A stretch of DNA of 64,000 nucleotides from RUG11783 sp964599695 (GTDB lineage: Bacteria; Bacillota; Clostridia; Oscillospirales; Ruminococcaceae), in assembly GCA_964599695.1 (NCBI GenBank), contig CAZRGP010000008.1, positions 1-64,000 on the forward strand. Reading direction: 5' to 3'. Positions 33,689-42,821 of this stretch are shown one piece after another (the first letter of the stretch is position 1; the number at the start of each line of letters is the position of its first letter). The translations under genes were made by a program, and so were the position numbers. The notes under the pieces are model-generated. The model was not told where the DNA came from. It saw nothing but the letters and a program-made list of their open reading frames with translations, and did no database searches.

Positions 33689-34113
33689 ATGAGTCTTAAT
33701 GACAACAACAGTTTAAGTCACACAAAATGGAATTGCAAATACCACATAGTGTTTGCACCGAAGTATCGTCGAAAAGTGTTTTTTCTAGAGAAAAGGGAGG
33801 CCATAGGGAAGATACTACGCCAACTATGTGAGTGGAAGGGGGTAAAGATCGTTGAGGCAGAGATATGCCCGGACCATGTACATATGCTGGTGGAAATTAC
33901 CTCAAAGGAAGAAGCAGCACAATGTTGTACGAGCAATTCGGAGAGCTGAAATATAAATATCGGAACCGCGAGTTTTGGTGCAGAGGGTACTACGTGGATA
34001 CGGTAGGCAAAAATGCGAAACGAATTGCGGAGTACATACAGAACCAACTCAAAGAAGATGAGTTGGGAGAGCAGTTAACAATGCCAGAAGTAGGACCGTT
34101 TAGGAAGAAATAG
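33689..34113 (+). pseudogene. tnpA: IS200-type transposase TnpA, frameshifted by an internal deletion
   Basis: The gene encodes a Y1 HUH transposase. The first part (HTKWNCKYHIVFAPKYRRKV through the HUH motif, read as HVHML) is in frame from ATG 33689. After MLVEI the match continues in another frame (YLKGRSSTML ... NREFWCRGYYVDT ... YIQNQL), where the catalytic tyrosine region lies. About ten residues of the family sequence between these parts are missing. The junction contains GGAAATTA, so loss by slippage between two short GGAAATT copies is likely. The rest of the sequence is little decayed, so the break is recent. It could be mobilised only by a TnpA supplied in trans. Confidence 0.87.
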
Positions 34114-34202
34114 TTAAAAGCTAAGGAAAGGCGACTGGCAGCGTCTCCTGGCACGTTCACGCGCGGTGCGAAGAACAGAGGGCTTTGCCCGCACATGAAA
34201 TA

Positions 34203-34221
34203 CCTCCGGCTTGGCCGGAGG
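34203..34221. repeat. Right-end subterminal hairpin of the IS
   Basis: CCTCCGGC-TTG-GCCGGAGG, an 8-bp perfect stem with a 3-base loop, 30 bases beyond the secA stop. It has no T-run on the minus strand, so it is unlikely to be the secA terminator. Confidence 0.75.
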
Positions 34222-34250
34222 ATGTTTATTATAGTTTCCTTACAGGGCTC

Positions 34251-36974
34251 TTACTGCTTGGACTGATTCCGTCCGTGACAGTTCTTGTATTTCTTTCCGC
34301 TTCCGCACGGACAAGGATCATTCCTGCCAATTCTTTCTTTTTTTACGATCGTTCTTTTTTCATTCCCGGCATTCTGAGCTTCTTTTTCGTTGGTCTCAGT
34401 CTGCTTCTTGGGAACGATGGTAGAGATGAGAACTTTCTTTGCTGTCTGTTCACGGATGGTGTCGACCATCTCGTCGAACATAGCGTATCCTTCTCTCCTG
34501 TATTCGATAACAGGATCATGCTGAGCGTAAGAACGGAGATGGATCGATTTTCTTAACTCATCCATATTGTCGATGTGATCCATCCAGTTTTGATCGACAG
34601 AAGAGAGTAGGGAGAAGCGCTCCACAAGTCTCATCATGTCGGAACCGATACGCTTTTCCTTGTCGGAGAGAATCAACTGAGCGCGATCATTGAGTGTTTT
34701 GATGACATCCTCACGGCTGGTCCTGGAGAGCTGTTCTTTCGTATATCTCAGATCATTAGGAGTGGTAAGCCAGCCAAGATAATGGTCACGAAGTCCGTTG
34801 AGGTTCCAGTCTGCGTGGTCATCGGTGGAGAGATAGGTGTAAACGTTTTCCTGAATGGACTCAAGGATCATCTGATCGATGCTCTGCCTGACATCCTTGC
34901 CTTCAAGAACCATATCGCGCTGCGAATAGATGGTCTCTCTTTGCTTATTCATAACATCATCATAATTCAGGACGTTCTTACGAATGGCAAAGTTTCTTCC
35001 TTCGACTTTCTTCTGAGAGGATTCGATCACATTTGTAAGCATCTTGCTTTCGATCGGAGTGTCTTCCGGTATGTCAAAACTGTCCATGATCGAGGTGACA
35101 CGGTCTCCGCCGAACAGCCTCATCAAGTCATCGTCCAGAGCAAGATAAAAGCGGCTTTCACCCGGGTCTCCCTGTCTTCCGGAACGACCTCGCAGCTGGT
35201 CGTCAATACGGCGGCTCTCATGCCGTTCCGTTCCGATAATAAACAATCCGCCTGCTTCTTTTACTTTCTCGGCTTCTGGAGCGATTTCATCCTCATATTT
35301 TTTGAGCAGAGTCTTAAAGTGCTCCCTAAGGGAAAGCACTTCCTCATCCTCTGTGGCGTAATAGGAAGTGGCAGCTGCGATCTGCTCATCCGTGTATTCT
35401 TCTGAAACCATCTGGGTGCGAGCGAGGAATTCTGCGTTTCCTCCCAGAATGATATCTGTACCGCGTCCGGCCATGTTCGTTGCTATTGTAACTGCACCGA
35501 GTTTACCAGCTTGGGCAACGTAAGCTGCTTCTTTTTCGTGATTCTTGGCGTTCAGCACGTTGTGGGGAATGCCGTAGCGTTTGACAAGACGGGAAAGATG
35601 CTCAGACTTCTCTATACTAACGGTACCGACCAGAACAGGCTGTCCTTTTTCGTGACATTTCACGATCTGCTGAACTACGGCATTGAACTTCGCGTTTTGA
35701 TTCTTGTAGACAACATCGGGATAATCCATACGGATTACAGGTTTGTTGGTGGGAATCGTGACGACTTCCAGACCATAGATCTCGTTGAATTCATCCTTTT
35801 CGGTCATGGCAGTTCCGGTCATTCCGGAAAGCTTCTCGTACATACGGAAATAATTCTGGAACGTGATGGTGGCGAGTGTCCTGTTTTCCCTGGCAACATT
35901 GACCTTTTCTTTGGCCTCGATCGCCTGATGGAGACCATTGCTGTATCTTCGGCCGATCATCAAACGCCCGGTAAACTCGTCTACGATAATGACTTCGCCG
36001 TTGTGAACAACGTAATCCACATCGCGTTTCATCAGACCATGAGCACGAATAGCCTGGTCGATATGATGCGAAAGGGTCATGTTTTCCGGATCGGCAAGGT
36101 TTTCTATTCCAAAGTATCTCTGGGCTTTGAAAATACCCCGCTCAGTGAGAGAGACGCTTTTTGTCTTTTCGTCGACGATGTAATCAGCGTTTTCCGATTC
36201 CAGTTCCGTCTTGTCATCATGATCGGTGATTACTTCTTTGGAAAGGGTGCGAGCGAAGGAATCTGCCTTTTGATACAGGTCCGTAGACTGGTCTCCTTGG
36301 CCGGAGATGATGAGCGGCGTTCTTGCCTCATCGATAAGGATGGAGTCTACTTCATCGACGATCGCAAAAGAATGACCCCGCTGCACCTTCCGGGAAAGAT
36401 CGCCGACCATATTATCTCTAAGGTAATCGAACCCCATCTCGTTGTTCGTTCCGTAAGTGATATCGGAATTGTAGGCCTGCTGCCGTTCTTCCGGCGTCAT
36501 GCCGGGAAGGACAAGCCCAACGTTGAGCCCAAGATAATTGTAGACTTTTCCCATCCACTCACTGTCACGTTTAGCGAGGTAATCGTTGACTGTGACAATA
36601 TGCACGCCTTTTCCGGATAAAGCATTTAGATATGCCGGAAGAGTAGCGACTAAGGTCTTTCCTTCGCCGGTCTTCATTTCGGCGATATTTCCCTGATGAA
36701 GAACGATGCCTCCCAGGACCTGAACAGGGAAGTGCTTCATTCCCAAAACGCGCCAGGATGCCTCACGGCAAACGGCAAACGCATCGGGAAGGATGTCATC
36801 CAGAGCGCTTCCATTCTTAAGCAGTTCCTTGAATTTAAGGGTCATAGACTGAAGTTCCGCATCTGAAAAAGCGGCATACTTGGGTTCCAGTTTTAAGACC
36901 TTATCCTGAATAGGAGTGCATTTTTTCAGTATCCTGTCGCTGGTGTTTCCGAACAGTTTGTCAAGAATAGACAT
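34251..36974 (-). CDS. secA: Preprotein translocase ATPase SecA
   Basis: A 907-aa motor that pushes unfolded preproteins through SecYEG. Seen are Walker A in MKTGEGKT, the DEVDS(I)L Walker B, TVNDYLAKRD, the helicase motif GTDIILGGNAEF-like region and HESRRIDNQLRGRSGRQGD-like HESRRIDDQLRGR. The C-terminal zinc-binding SEC-C tail is DPCPCGSGKKYKNCHG, which binds SecB or the ribosome. Length is normal. AGAGGATACC precedes ATG 36974. Insertion of the IS just past its end left the coding part intact but may have displaced its terminator. Confidence 0.97.
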   Translation of the reverse strand: MSILDKLFGNTSDRILKKCTPIQDKVLKLEPKYAAFSDAELQSMTLKFKELLKNGSALDDILPDAFAVCREASWRVLGMKHFPVQVLGGIVLHQGNIAEMKTGEGKTLVATLPAYLNALSGKGVHIVTVNDYLAKRDSEWMGKVYNYLGLNVGLVLPGMTPEERQQAYNSDITYGTNNEMGFDYLRDNMVGDLSRKVQRGHSFAIVDEVDSILIDEARTPLIISGQGDQSTDLYQKADSFARTLSKEVITDHDDKTELESENADYIVDEKTKSVSLTERGIFKAQRYFGIENLADPENMTLSHHIDQAIRAHGLMKRDVDYVVHNGEVIIVDEFTGRLMIGRRYSNGLHQAIEAKEKVNVARENRTLATITFQNYFRMYEKLSGMTGTAMTEKDEFNEIYGLEVVTIPTNKPVIRMDYPDVVYKNQNAKFNAVVQQIVKCHEKGQPVLVGTVSIEKSEHLSRLVKRYGIPHNVLNAKNHEKEAAYVAQAGKLGAVTIATNMAGRGTDIILGGNAEFLARTQMVSEEYTDEQIAAATSYYATEDEEVLSLREHFKTLLKKYEDEIAPEAEKVKEAGGLFIIGTERHESRRIDDQLRGRSGRQGDPGESRFYLALDDDLMRLFGGDRVTSIMDSFDIPEDTPIESKMLTNVIESSQKKVEGRNFAIRKNVLNYDDVMNKQRETIYSQRDMVLEGKDVRQSIDQMILESIQENVYTYLSTDDHADWNLNGLRDHYLGWLTTPNDLRYTKEQLSRTSREDVIKTLNDRAQLILSDKEKRIGSDMMRLVERFSLLSSVDQNWMDHIDNMDELRKSIHLRSYAQHDPVIEYRREGYAMFDEMVDTIREQTAKKVLISTIVPKKQTETNEKEAQNAGNEKRTIVKKERIGRNDPCPCGSGKKYKNCHGRNQSKQ

Positions 36975-37220
36975 TTGGTATCCTCTATCTTCAAATCATT
37001 TCAAGTTATTATATCATCATTTGCCGGAAGGAGAATGAAGAATATATGAATGGAGTGGGTGACGCGCAATACATGTGCACGTGGCGAGGGTGTATTCTTC
37101 TTTCTGGATGAATTTTTTGTAAATAAACATTATATGCGCCGCGTTTTCTACGAAATCAAACGAAAACGATTTGTTTTGTGTTATAATTTTCGATGAATAA
37201 TATGCGAATCTGAGGTTTCT

Positions 37221-38000
37221 ATGAAGAAAACTGGCAGCGAAAACGACAGCAGAGAAAGCAGAGAGGCTGAAAACGGTATCGTTTACGGAAGGAACTCAGT
37301 AGTGGAACTGCTGAAAAGTGATTCTTCCGTCGATACGGTATATATCAGCAGTGATCTTCAGGATAAGCTGGCGTCATACTATATAGCCTTGGCTAAGGAG
37401 AAAAAAGCGACGGTAAAGCGGGTTCCCGCAGTAAAGATGGAGTTTATATGCGGAGATTCCCATCATCAGGGTGTAGCTGCGTCTGCTTCATTCTGTGAGT
37501 ATTGCAGCGTGGACGATATCGTAAGGTTTGCTGAAGAGAAAGGGGAGAGTCCTTTCATTATCCTGACAGATGGAATCGAAGACCCCCATAATCTCGGAGC
37601 GATCATTCGTACCGCGGAATGTGCAGGAGTCCACGGGATCATCATTCCCAAAAGAGGGAATGTGGCGGTAAATGCCACGGTCCATCGCTCATCTGCAGGA
37701 GCATGCAGTCATATGAAAATAGCACGGGTTTCAAACCTTTCCAACGAGATCAGACAGTTAAAAAAGAAAGGCATATTCTTCTATTGCGCTGATATGGATG
37801 GAGCAAACTGCTATAAAACTGATCTTCGCGGTCCTATTGGACTGATTATCGGATCCGAGGGATTTGGGGTCTCCAGGCTTGTAAAAGAGCTCTGCGATGC
37901 CACAGTATCTCTTCCGATGTACGGGCAGGTAAACTCACTGAACGCGTCTGCAGCCGCAAGCGCATTGATCTATGAAGTTGTGAGACAACGGTATTTTTAA
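37221..38000 (+). CDS. rlmB: TrmH/RlmB-type rRNA 2'-O-methyltransferase
   Basis: A 259-aa SPOUT methyltransferase. An N-terminal substrate-binding domain (about 18-85, GIVYGRNSVVELL) is followed by the knotted domain with motif 1 LTDGIEDPHNLGAIIRTAE, motif 2 IGLIIGSEGFGVSRLVKE and motif 3 SLPMYGQVNSLNASAAAS. The form fits RlmB, which methylates G2251 of 23S rRNA, though YacO-like relatives are hard to exclude. TGAGG is 5 bases before ATG 37221. An extended -10 (TGTTATAAT, TATAAT at 37182-37187) lies upstream. The following gene starts 12 bases after its stop. Confidence 0.9.
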   Translation: MKKTGSENDSRESREAENGIVYGRNSVVELLKSDSSVDTVYISSDLQDKLASYYIALAKEKKATVKRVPAVKMEFICGDSHHQGVAASASFCEYCSVDDIVRFAEEKGESPFIILTDGIEDPHNLGAIIRTAECAGVHGIIIPKRGNVAVNATVHRSSAGACSHMKIARVSNLSNEIRQLKKKGIFFYCADMDGANCYKTDLRGPIGLIIGSEGFGVSRLVKELCDATVSLPMYGQVNSLNASAAASALIYEVVRQRYF

Positions 38001-38012
38001 GGGAGATAACGG

Positions 38013-40457
38013 ATGGAATACAATATCGATGAGCTTCTTCAGGAATTAAAGGAAAAAAGAGAAGAGATCGAAAAGGACAAGGAAGAGTCTGAAAAAAAGC
38101 TGGAAGATGCTTTGAAGGTCCAGCCGGAAACAAATCTCGGTGTGACGGCAATTCTTGATACATTGAAAGGTTCAATTGAACCGGATAATGAGACAAAAGA
38201 AGTATCAGCCGCTGTAGTGGAGACACGTCAGCTCGATTTTACATACAACAAAGCGGATAAACTCAAAGAGATCGTAGAAAAAAGAGTGGCGGAAGCGGAG
38301 GAGAATGCGGATTCTCTCGGGAAAGACGCTGAAAGTTTAAAAAGGGAGGCAGAGAAGCCTTTTGAATCGCTGTTGGGCGATTATTCTGGTGATTTCAGGC
38401 TCGGACATCCTGACGACATAAAAGATTCACCTGAGAATATAAGCAGGGCAGAAGCGGAAAAGCATCCTCTTTTCAATTCGCAGCAGACTACCGTAAGGAT
38501 TACGATCCCCGAGGTTGTGGCCGATTCGCAGATTGAACCGAAGCAGGAAAAGACCGGAAGGGGCGAATCGGCTTCGGAAAATGCAGAGCAGAGCAAAAAC
38601 GAAAACGAGAGGTCGATCTCCAGAACTCTGCTGAACGCGTCGGAAGAAGACGATTTCAGTGAGTTTTTCGGAGATAACGTTGTCGTCGAACATGGTGAAA
38701 CCAAGGCAAAAGCTCGCAAAGTAGAGGAAGCGCCGGAAACGAGTGAGGATAACGAATCGGAACCCGAGCAGCCTACTGACGCGTATGATACGATCTCCAT
38801 GGAACACGGCAGAAGGGGCAGGACGGTGATTATTATCGGCGTGGCTGCATTCCTGCTCCTATTTTTCAATGTATTGCTTGAGGTGTTCAATATTCCGGTC
38901 TTCTCATCTCCTAAGGCGTTTTATGGTCTTACATTGGCATTGATCCTGCTTACCATCCTTGCGGATCCTAAAGGGTTTTTGTCCAACGTAAAGAACCTGT
39001 TGAAACTGAAATTCAAGCCGGGAACCCTCATTACTTATTCACTCCTGATATCTGCCGTTGATGCGGTCGTCTCATTCTTTGACGCTTCTTCTGTCTCGGT
39101 GGGTGCTATCGCATTGGTTTCGGTTTTAGGATACTTTTTCTACCAGTTGGGACTGTTTTTGGAATCGAAGCGTCTCTTCGATTCCATAAAGATGATCTCT
39201 GAGATGCCTCAGAAGTATGCTTCTCTTGTTCTTGCAGATTCTGATTTCACGCATGCGCTGGCGCACGACCTGAATGTAACAAGCGCCAATGTGTTAATCA
39301 AGCGCAAGACGGGTGTTGTGGACAACTTCCTTTCCCAGGCTCTCAGCAAAAAAATCAATTACAGTCGTATCGAGAAAATCCAGCCTTTCGCGTTACTTCT
39401 CTCTTTACTTCTTGGAGTGATCTCCTACTTTCTGAAGGATAAGAGCTTGGTGTCCGCTGTGCGGGTCGTTGCGGTTTCCGCTGCGCTGATTACTCCTTTT
39501 ATCACTACACTGATCTCGGTACTTCCGATCAAGAAACTTCAGAACAGCCTGAGTAAAGTCGGAGCAGTTATACCCGGTTATACATCGGCAGAGGATATTG
39601 CCAACGCAAACTGCGTTGTGATCGAGGGAAGGGAGCTCTTCCCCAGGGAGAAGGTTCTCCTTCACGGCATCAAGACTTTTGAAAAAGAGCGTGTTGACCA
39701 GGCTATCCTTTACGCTGCTTCTGTCCTGATTCATTCCTGTGATACCATGTCCTACATGTTCATGAAAGTGATCCAGGGCAAGACCGATATGCTTTTTGAT
39801 ACTGACAGTGTCGTCTATGAAGAAGGACTGGGATTCAGCTTCTGGGTGGACAAGAACCGGATCCTTGTAGGAAGCCGTGAGCTGCTTGAAGCGCATGAGA
39901 TTGATGTTCCTTCACGCGACTATGAAAACCGTTACACGAAAGCATCGACCAGAGACGCGATCTATCTTGCTGTAGCCGGAAAACTATACGCTATGTTCGT
40001 TATCAGCTACGCTCCGGATGAAGAGATGCAGACGATGCTGCAGGACCTTGCGAAGGACAATGTGAATATCATTGTACGCACCAGGGATTTCATCATTTCC
40101 GCAGATAAGATAGCCAGGATGTACGATATTCCTCGTTCGATGGTGACGCTCGTTCGTGAGAGTACCATGCCTGAACTGGCCAAGAAGACCGATTATATCA
40201 GATCCAGTTCGTCTTCTTTGACACATGGCGGATCTGTAAGTGCGCTTCTCAAAGGAATTATCGGTTCTCATCGCCTGTTAAAGAATGTCCGGTTTGCTTC
40301 CTTGCTTGAGGTCGTATGCATCGCTCTCGGAGCCGTGATCGCTCTGATCCTGACTCTCACCGGAACGATCGCTACTACCTCGACCATGACCATATTGATC
40401 TTCCAACTGGCGTGGGCGCTCATTTCATTTGTCCTTCTCTTAATAAAGAAAGACTGA
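38013..40457 (+). CDS. P-type ATPase-like membrane protein lacking catalytic motifs
   Basis: 814 aa. Residues 1-265 are highly charged, partly coiled-coil and cytosolic. Several membrane helices follow (about 268-292, 298-320, 335-375, then a hydrophobic stretch at about 450-510). The rest follows the layout of a P1B-type ATPase: a helix with ALITP, then VVIEGRELFP where the family has VVFDKTGTLT (E538 at the catalytic Asp), an N-domain-like ILVGSRELLEAHEI (617-630), a VAGKLYAMF strand, and IVRTRDF (687-693) where LTGDN should be. No GDGxND is found. It cannot work as an ordinary ion pump. Function unknown; a membrane scaffold or sensor is possible. AGGGAG precedes the ATG, 12 bases after rlmB. 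Confidence 0.78.
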   Translation: MEYNIDELLQELKEKREEIEKDKEESEKKLEDALKVQPETNLGVTAILDTLKGSIEPDNETKEVSAAVVETRQLDFTYNKADKLKEIVEKRVAEAEENADSLGKDAESLKREAEKPFESLLGDYSGDFRLGHPDDIKDSPENISRAEAEKHPLFNSQQTTVRITIPEVVADSQIEPKQEKTGRGESASENAEQSKNENERSISRTLLNASEEDDFSEFFGDNVVVEHGETKAKARKVEEAPETSEDNESEPEQPTDAYDTISMEHGRRGRTVIIIGVAAFLLLFFNVLLEVFNIPVFSSPKAFYGLTLALILLTILADPKGFLSNVKNLLKLKFKPGTLITYSLLISAVDAVVSFFDASSVSVGAIALVSVLGYFFYQLGLFLESKRLFDSIKMISEMPQKYASLVLADSDFTHALAHDLNVTSANVLIKRKTGVVDNFLSQALSKKINYSRIEKIQPFALLLSLLLGVISYFLKDKSLVSAVRVVAVSAALITPFITTLISVLPIKKLQNSLSKVGAVIPGYTSAEDIANANCVVIEGRELFPREKVLLHGIKTFEKERVDQAILYAASVLIHSCDTMSYMFMKVIQGKTDMLFDTDSVVYEEGLGFSFWVDKNRILVGSRELLEAHEIDVPSRDYENRYTKASTRDAIYLAVAGKLYAMFVISYAPDEEMQTMLQDLAKDNVNIIVRTRDFIISADKIARMYDIPRSMVTLVRESTMPELAKKTDYIRSSSSSLTHGGSVSALLKGIIGSHRLLKNVRFASLLEVVCIALGAVIALILTLTGTIATTSTMTILIFQLAWALISFVLLLIKKD

Positions 40458-40473
40458 CTTTGACAAAAGCTGG

Positions 40474-40512
40474 TACCACCCTGACGCATTCACCGCGTCA
40501 GGGTGGTATTTG
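40474..40512 (+). terminator. Terminator of the rlmB operon
   Basis: Perfect 14-bp stem TACCACCCTGACGC with complement and a 7-base loop, followed by TTTGT. Confidence 0.82.
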
Positions 40513-40527
40513 TATATAAAAAATGCT

Positions 40528-40555
40528 TTGAAATGGCAGGGTGATATGTTAGAAT
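40528..40555 (+). promoter_or_regulatory. Promoter of the EF-G-like gene
   Basis: -35 TTGAAA (40528-40533), 16-bp spacer, -10 TAGAAT (40550-40555), about 55 bases before the start codon. Confidence 0.7.
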
Positions 40556-40609
40556 TGTACTCGTCAATATATGGCTTTTGCCGATAATTACTAAGGGGGA
40601 AAACTGTTC

Positions 40610-42688
40610 ATGGGATTTGCACCTGAAAAGATCCGCAACATTTTGCTTGCTGGTCACAGCTCTTCTGGAAAAACATCTCTTGCAGAAGCGCTGTTGTTTT
40701 TAACGAAGTCATCTGACCGTTTTGGCTCTGTTGCAGCCGGAACCACAGTGATGGACTTTGAGGAGGAAGAGATTCGCAGAAAAGCATCAGTTTCTTTGGC
40801 TGTTGCTCCTTTGGAATACAATGGTACGAAAGTTAACCTGCTGGATGCTCCAGGCCTGTTCGATTTCGAGTTGGGTCAGTATGAGGGCGTGCAGGCTGCT
40901 GAGACGGTCGCAGTGGTGGTATCCGCTCGCGGAGGCATCGGCGTGGGTGCTGAGAAAGCATTCCGTCTTGCCAAGAAAAACCACAGAGCTGCCATGGTCT
41001 TCGTTACATCCACAAGTGTTGACAACGCAGACTTCAAGAAAACTTTCGCTGAGCTGCGTGAGAAATTCGGCACTGGAGTATGCCCGGTTATTTATCCTGT
41101 CATCGAAGAGGGTAAACCGACTGTGTTTGTAGATCTTCTTGAGAATAAAGCATACACATACAACAATGGTAAGCCCACTGAAGTTGCTGTTCCGAATACG
41201 GATGGATATGTTGATGAACTGCTTGCTGATATCAACGAGGCTGTAGCGGAAGTTGATGATGAGCTGATGGAGAAATTCTTCATGGAGGAGCCTTTTACTC
41301 ATGAAGAACTGATCAATGGTATCAAGAAGGGTACAAAGGACGGCACGCTTTATCCGGTGTTTGCAGCAGACTCCCTTACTCTTGAGGGCGTTGAACTTGC
41401 TCTCCGCAACATGGTTGCTCTTATGCCGTCTCCCGCAGACCTCAATCCTTATCAGGTTACCAATTCCAATGGTGATAGCGTAGAGCTTTCTTGCAGCGCG
41501 AACGGCCCTCTTGCTGCGTATGTTTTCAAAACCGTAGCAGACCCATTCGTAGGAAAACTTTCTTATGTCAAGGTGTTGTCCGGAACATTGTCTTCCGCTT
41601 CTTCTCTTGTTGTTGCTGCTACTGGCGATAACGAGCGCCCCGGCAAGATTCTCACAATGCGCGGCAAAAAGCAGATCGATGCCAAGGATATTTCCGCAGG
41701 TGATATCGGTGCAATTACGAAACTCGGGTCCACACACACCGGCGATACGCTGTGTGAAGCAGGAGACCTTTACAATGTAAAACAGGTCGAGTTCCCGCAT
41801 CCCACAATGAGCATGGCTATGAGCGCTGCGAATAAGGGCGATGAGGGTAAGATCTCCTCTGCGATCCAGAAGCTCCTTGAAGAAGACCGCACAGTCAATT
41901 ATCGTGTTAACAGCGAGACAAGCCAGCAGATCATCTCCGGACTTGGCGAGCAGCACCTGGAAGTTGTTGTTGCCAAGCTGAAACAGAAATTCGGCGTCGA
42001 AGTTGCTCTTCAGGCTCCCCGTATTGCGTATCGTGAGACGATTCGTGGTACGGCTGAAGCAGAAGGAAAGCACAAGAAACAGTCCGGTGGTGCAGGCCAG
42101 TTCGGTGTTGTACAGATGCGTTTCGAGCCTCTTCCTGGCGAAGGATTTGAATTCGTTAACGCTGTTGTCGGCGGTACGGTTCCGAAGGAATTTATTCCTG
42201 CAGTTGAGAAAGGAATTCGCGAAGCAATGCTTCACGGTGTCCTCGCAGGCTATCCGATGATCGGATTCAGAGCCACACTGTATGATGGAAAGTATCACCC
42301 CGTTGACTCCAAGGAAGTAGCGTTCAAGTCCGCTGCAAGGCTTTCTTACAAGGCTGCCTGCGCAAAAGCAAAGCCCACTCTGCTTGAGCCTATCGATACA
42401 CTGAATGCTTATATCCCCGGAGACTGCACAGGCGATCTTATGTCTGAGATCACCAAGAGAAGAGGACGTGTTCTCGGTATGACTCCTGATGAGGATGGCC
42501 TTACCAGGATCGAAGCTGAAGTTCCTGAAGCCGAGATGCTCGACTTTACCGCGTATATGCGTTCTGCTACTCAGGGAAGAGGTCATTTCAACACCGAATT
42601 CCTGCGTTATGATCCGCTGCCCGGCAACCTCGAAGCGAAGGTTATCGCAGAAGCTGCAGATCTTCGTGAAGCTGAAGAAGACGACTAA
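40610..42688 (+). CDS. Elongation factor G-like protein, GTPase motifs altered
   Basis: A 692-aa EF-G paralogue of the Firmicute group often called translation factor GTPase. All five EF-G domains appear present. The P-loop is GHSSSGKTS and G3 is LLDAPGLFDFE, as in the paralogue group. G4, which should read NKMD before the ENADF-like stretch, is FVTSTSVDNADF, so guanine recognition is lost. The switch-I RGITI reads RKASVSL. Domain IV contains GGAGQFGVVQMRFEPL and the end is PLPGNLEAK. A true fusA must exist elsewhere. It may act on ribosomes without a normal GTP cycle, or use another nucleotide (inference). Monocistronic with clear promoter and terminator. Confidence 0.9.
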   Translation: MGFAPEKIRNILLAGHSSSGKTSLAEALLFLTKSSDRFGSVAAGTTVMDFEEEEIRRKASVSLAVAPLEYNGTKVNLLDAPGLFDFELGQYEGVQAAETVAVVVSARGGIGVGAEKAFRLAKKNHRAAMVFVTSTSVDNADFKKTFAELREKFGTGVCPVIYPVIEEGKPTVFVDLLENKAYTYNNGKPTEVAVPNTDGYVDELLADINEAVAEVDDELMEKFFMEEPFTHEELINGIKKGTKDGTLYPVFAADSLTLEGVELALRNMVALMPSPADLNPYQVTNSNGDSVELSCSANGPLAAYVFKTVADPFVGKLSYVKVLSGTLSSASSLVVAATGDNERPGKILTMRGKKQIDAKDISAGDIGAITKLGSTHTGDTLCEAGDLYNVKQVEFPHPTMSMAMSAANKGDEGKISSAIQKLLEEDRTVNYRVNSETSQQIISGLGEQHLEVVVAKLKQKFGVEVALQAPRIAYRETIRGTAEAEGKHKKQSGGAGQFGVVQMRFEPLPGEGFEFVNAVVGGTVPKEFIPAVEKGIREAMLHGVLAGYPMIGFRATLYDGKYHPVDSKEVAFKSAARLSYKAACAKAKPTLLEPIDTLNAYIPGDCTGDLMSEITKRRGRVLGMTPDEDGLTRIEAEVPEAEMLDFTAYMRSATQGRGHFNTEFLRYDPLPGNLEAKVIAEAADLREAEEDD

Positions 42689-42700
42689 GTATAGTTATGA

Positions 42701-42737
42701 AAAGATGGAGTGTTCCAGAACACTCCATCTTTTTTTG
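42701..42737 (+). terminator. Terminator of the EF-G-like gene
   Basis: Perfect 12-bp stem GATGGAGTGTTC with complement and a 2-base loop, flanked by AAA and TTTTTTT. Confidence 0.93.
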
Positions 42738-42821
42738 TGGTGTGGGTGTTCACGCTGAACATGCACTACTAGAACATCGTGATGTGTGGTAAAATGGACA
42801 AAACAGTATGGAGATAAATCA

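Larger units (their letters stand above)
33561..34228 (+). mobile_element. Decayed IS200/IS605-type insertion sequence
   Basis: About 670 bp, ends approximate. It carries a left subterminal hairpin (33569-33587), a repression-type leader (33623-33678), a broken TnpA gene (33689-34113), then a non-coding tail and a right hairpin (34203-34221). No TnpB gene is present, as in IS200 proper. There are no inverted terminal repeats or target duplication, as expected for this single-strand transposition family. It inserted between the XRE gene terminator and the end of secA. Confidence 0.88.

Noticed and set aside
37030..37115. Inverted GAAGAATA/TATTCTTC repeat and a 21-codon frame between secA and rlmB
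   Set aside because: The 8-bp arms are about 55 bases apart with little inner pairing, and the frame lacks any likeness to a known peptide. The gap probably just holds the two divergent promoters.
40787..42586. 599-codon open frame antisense to the EF-G-like gene
   Set aside because: It mirrors the codon bias of the real gene on the other strand, has no ribosome binding site and no recognisable domain; the plus-strand gene is unmistakable.
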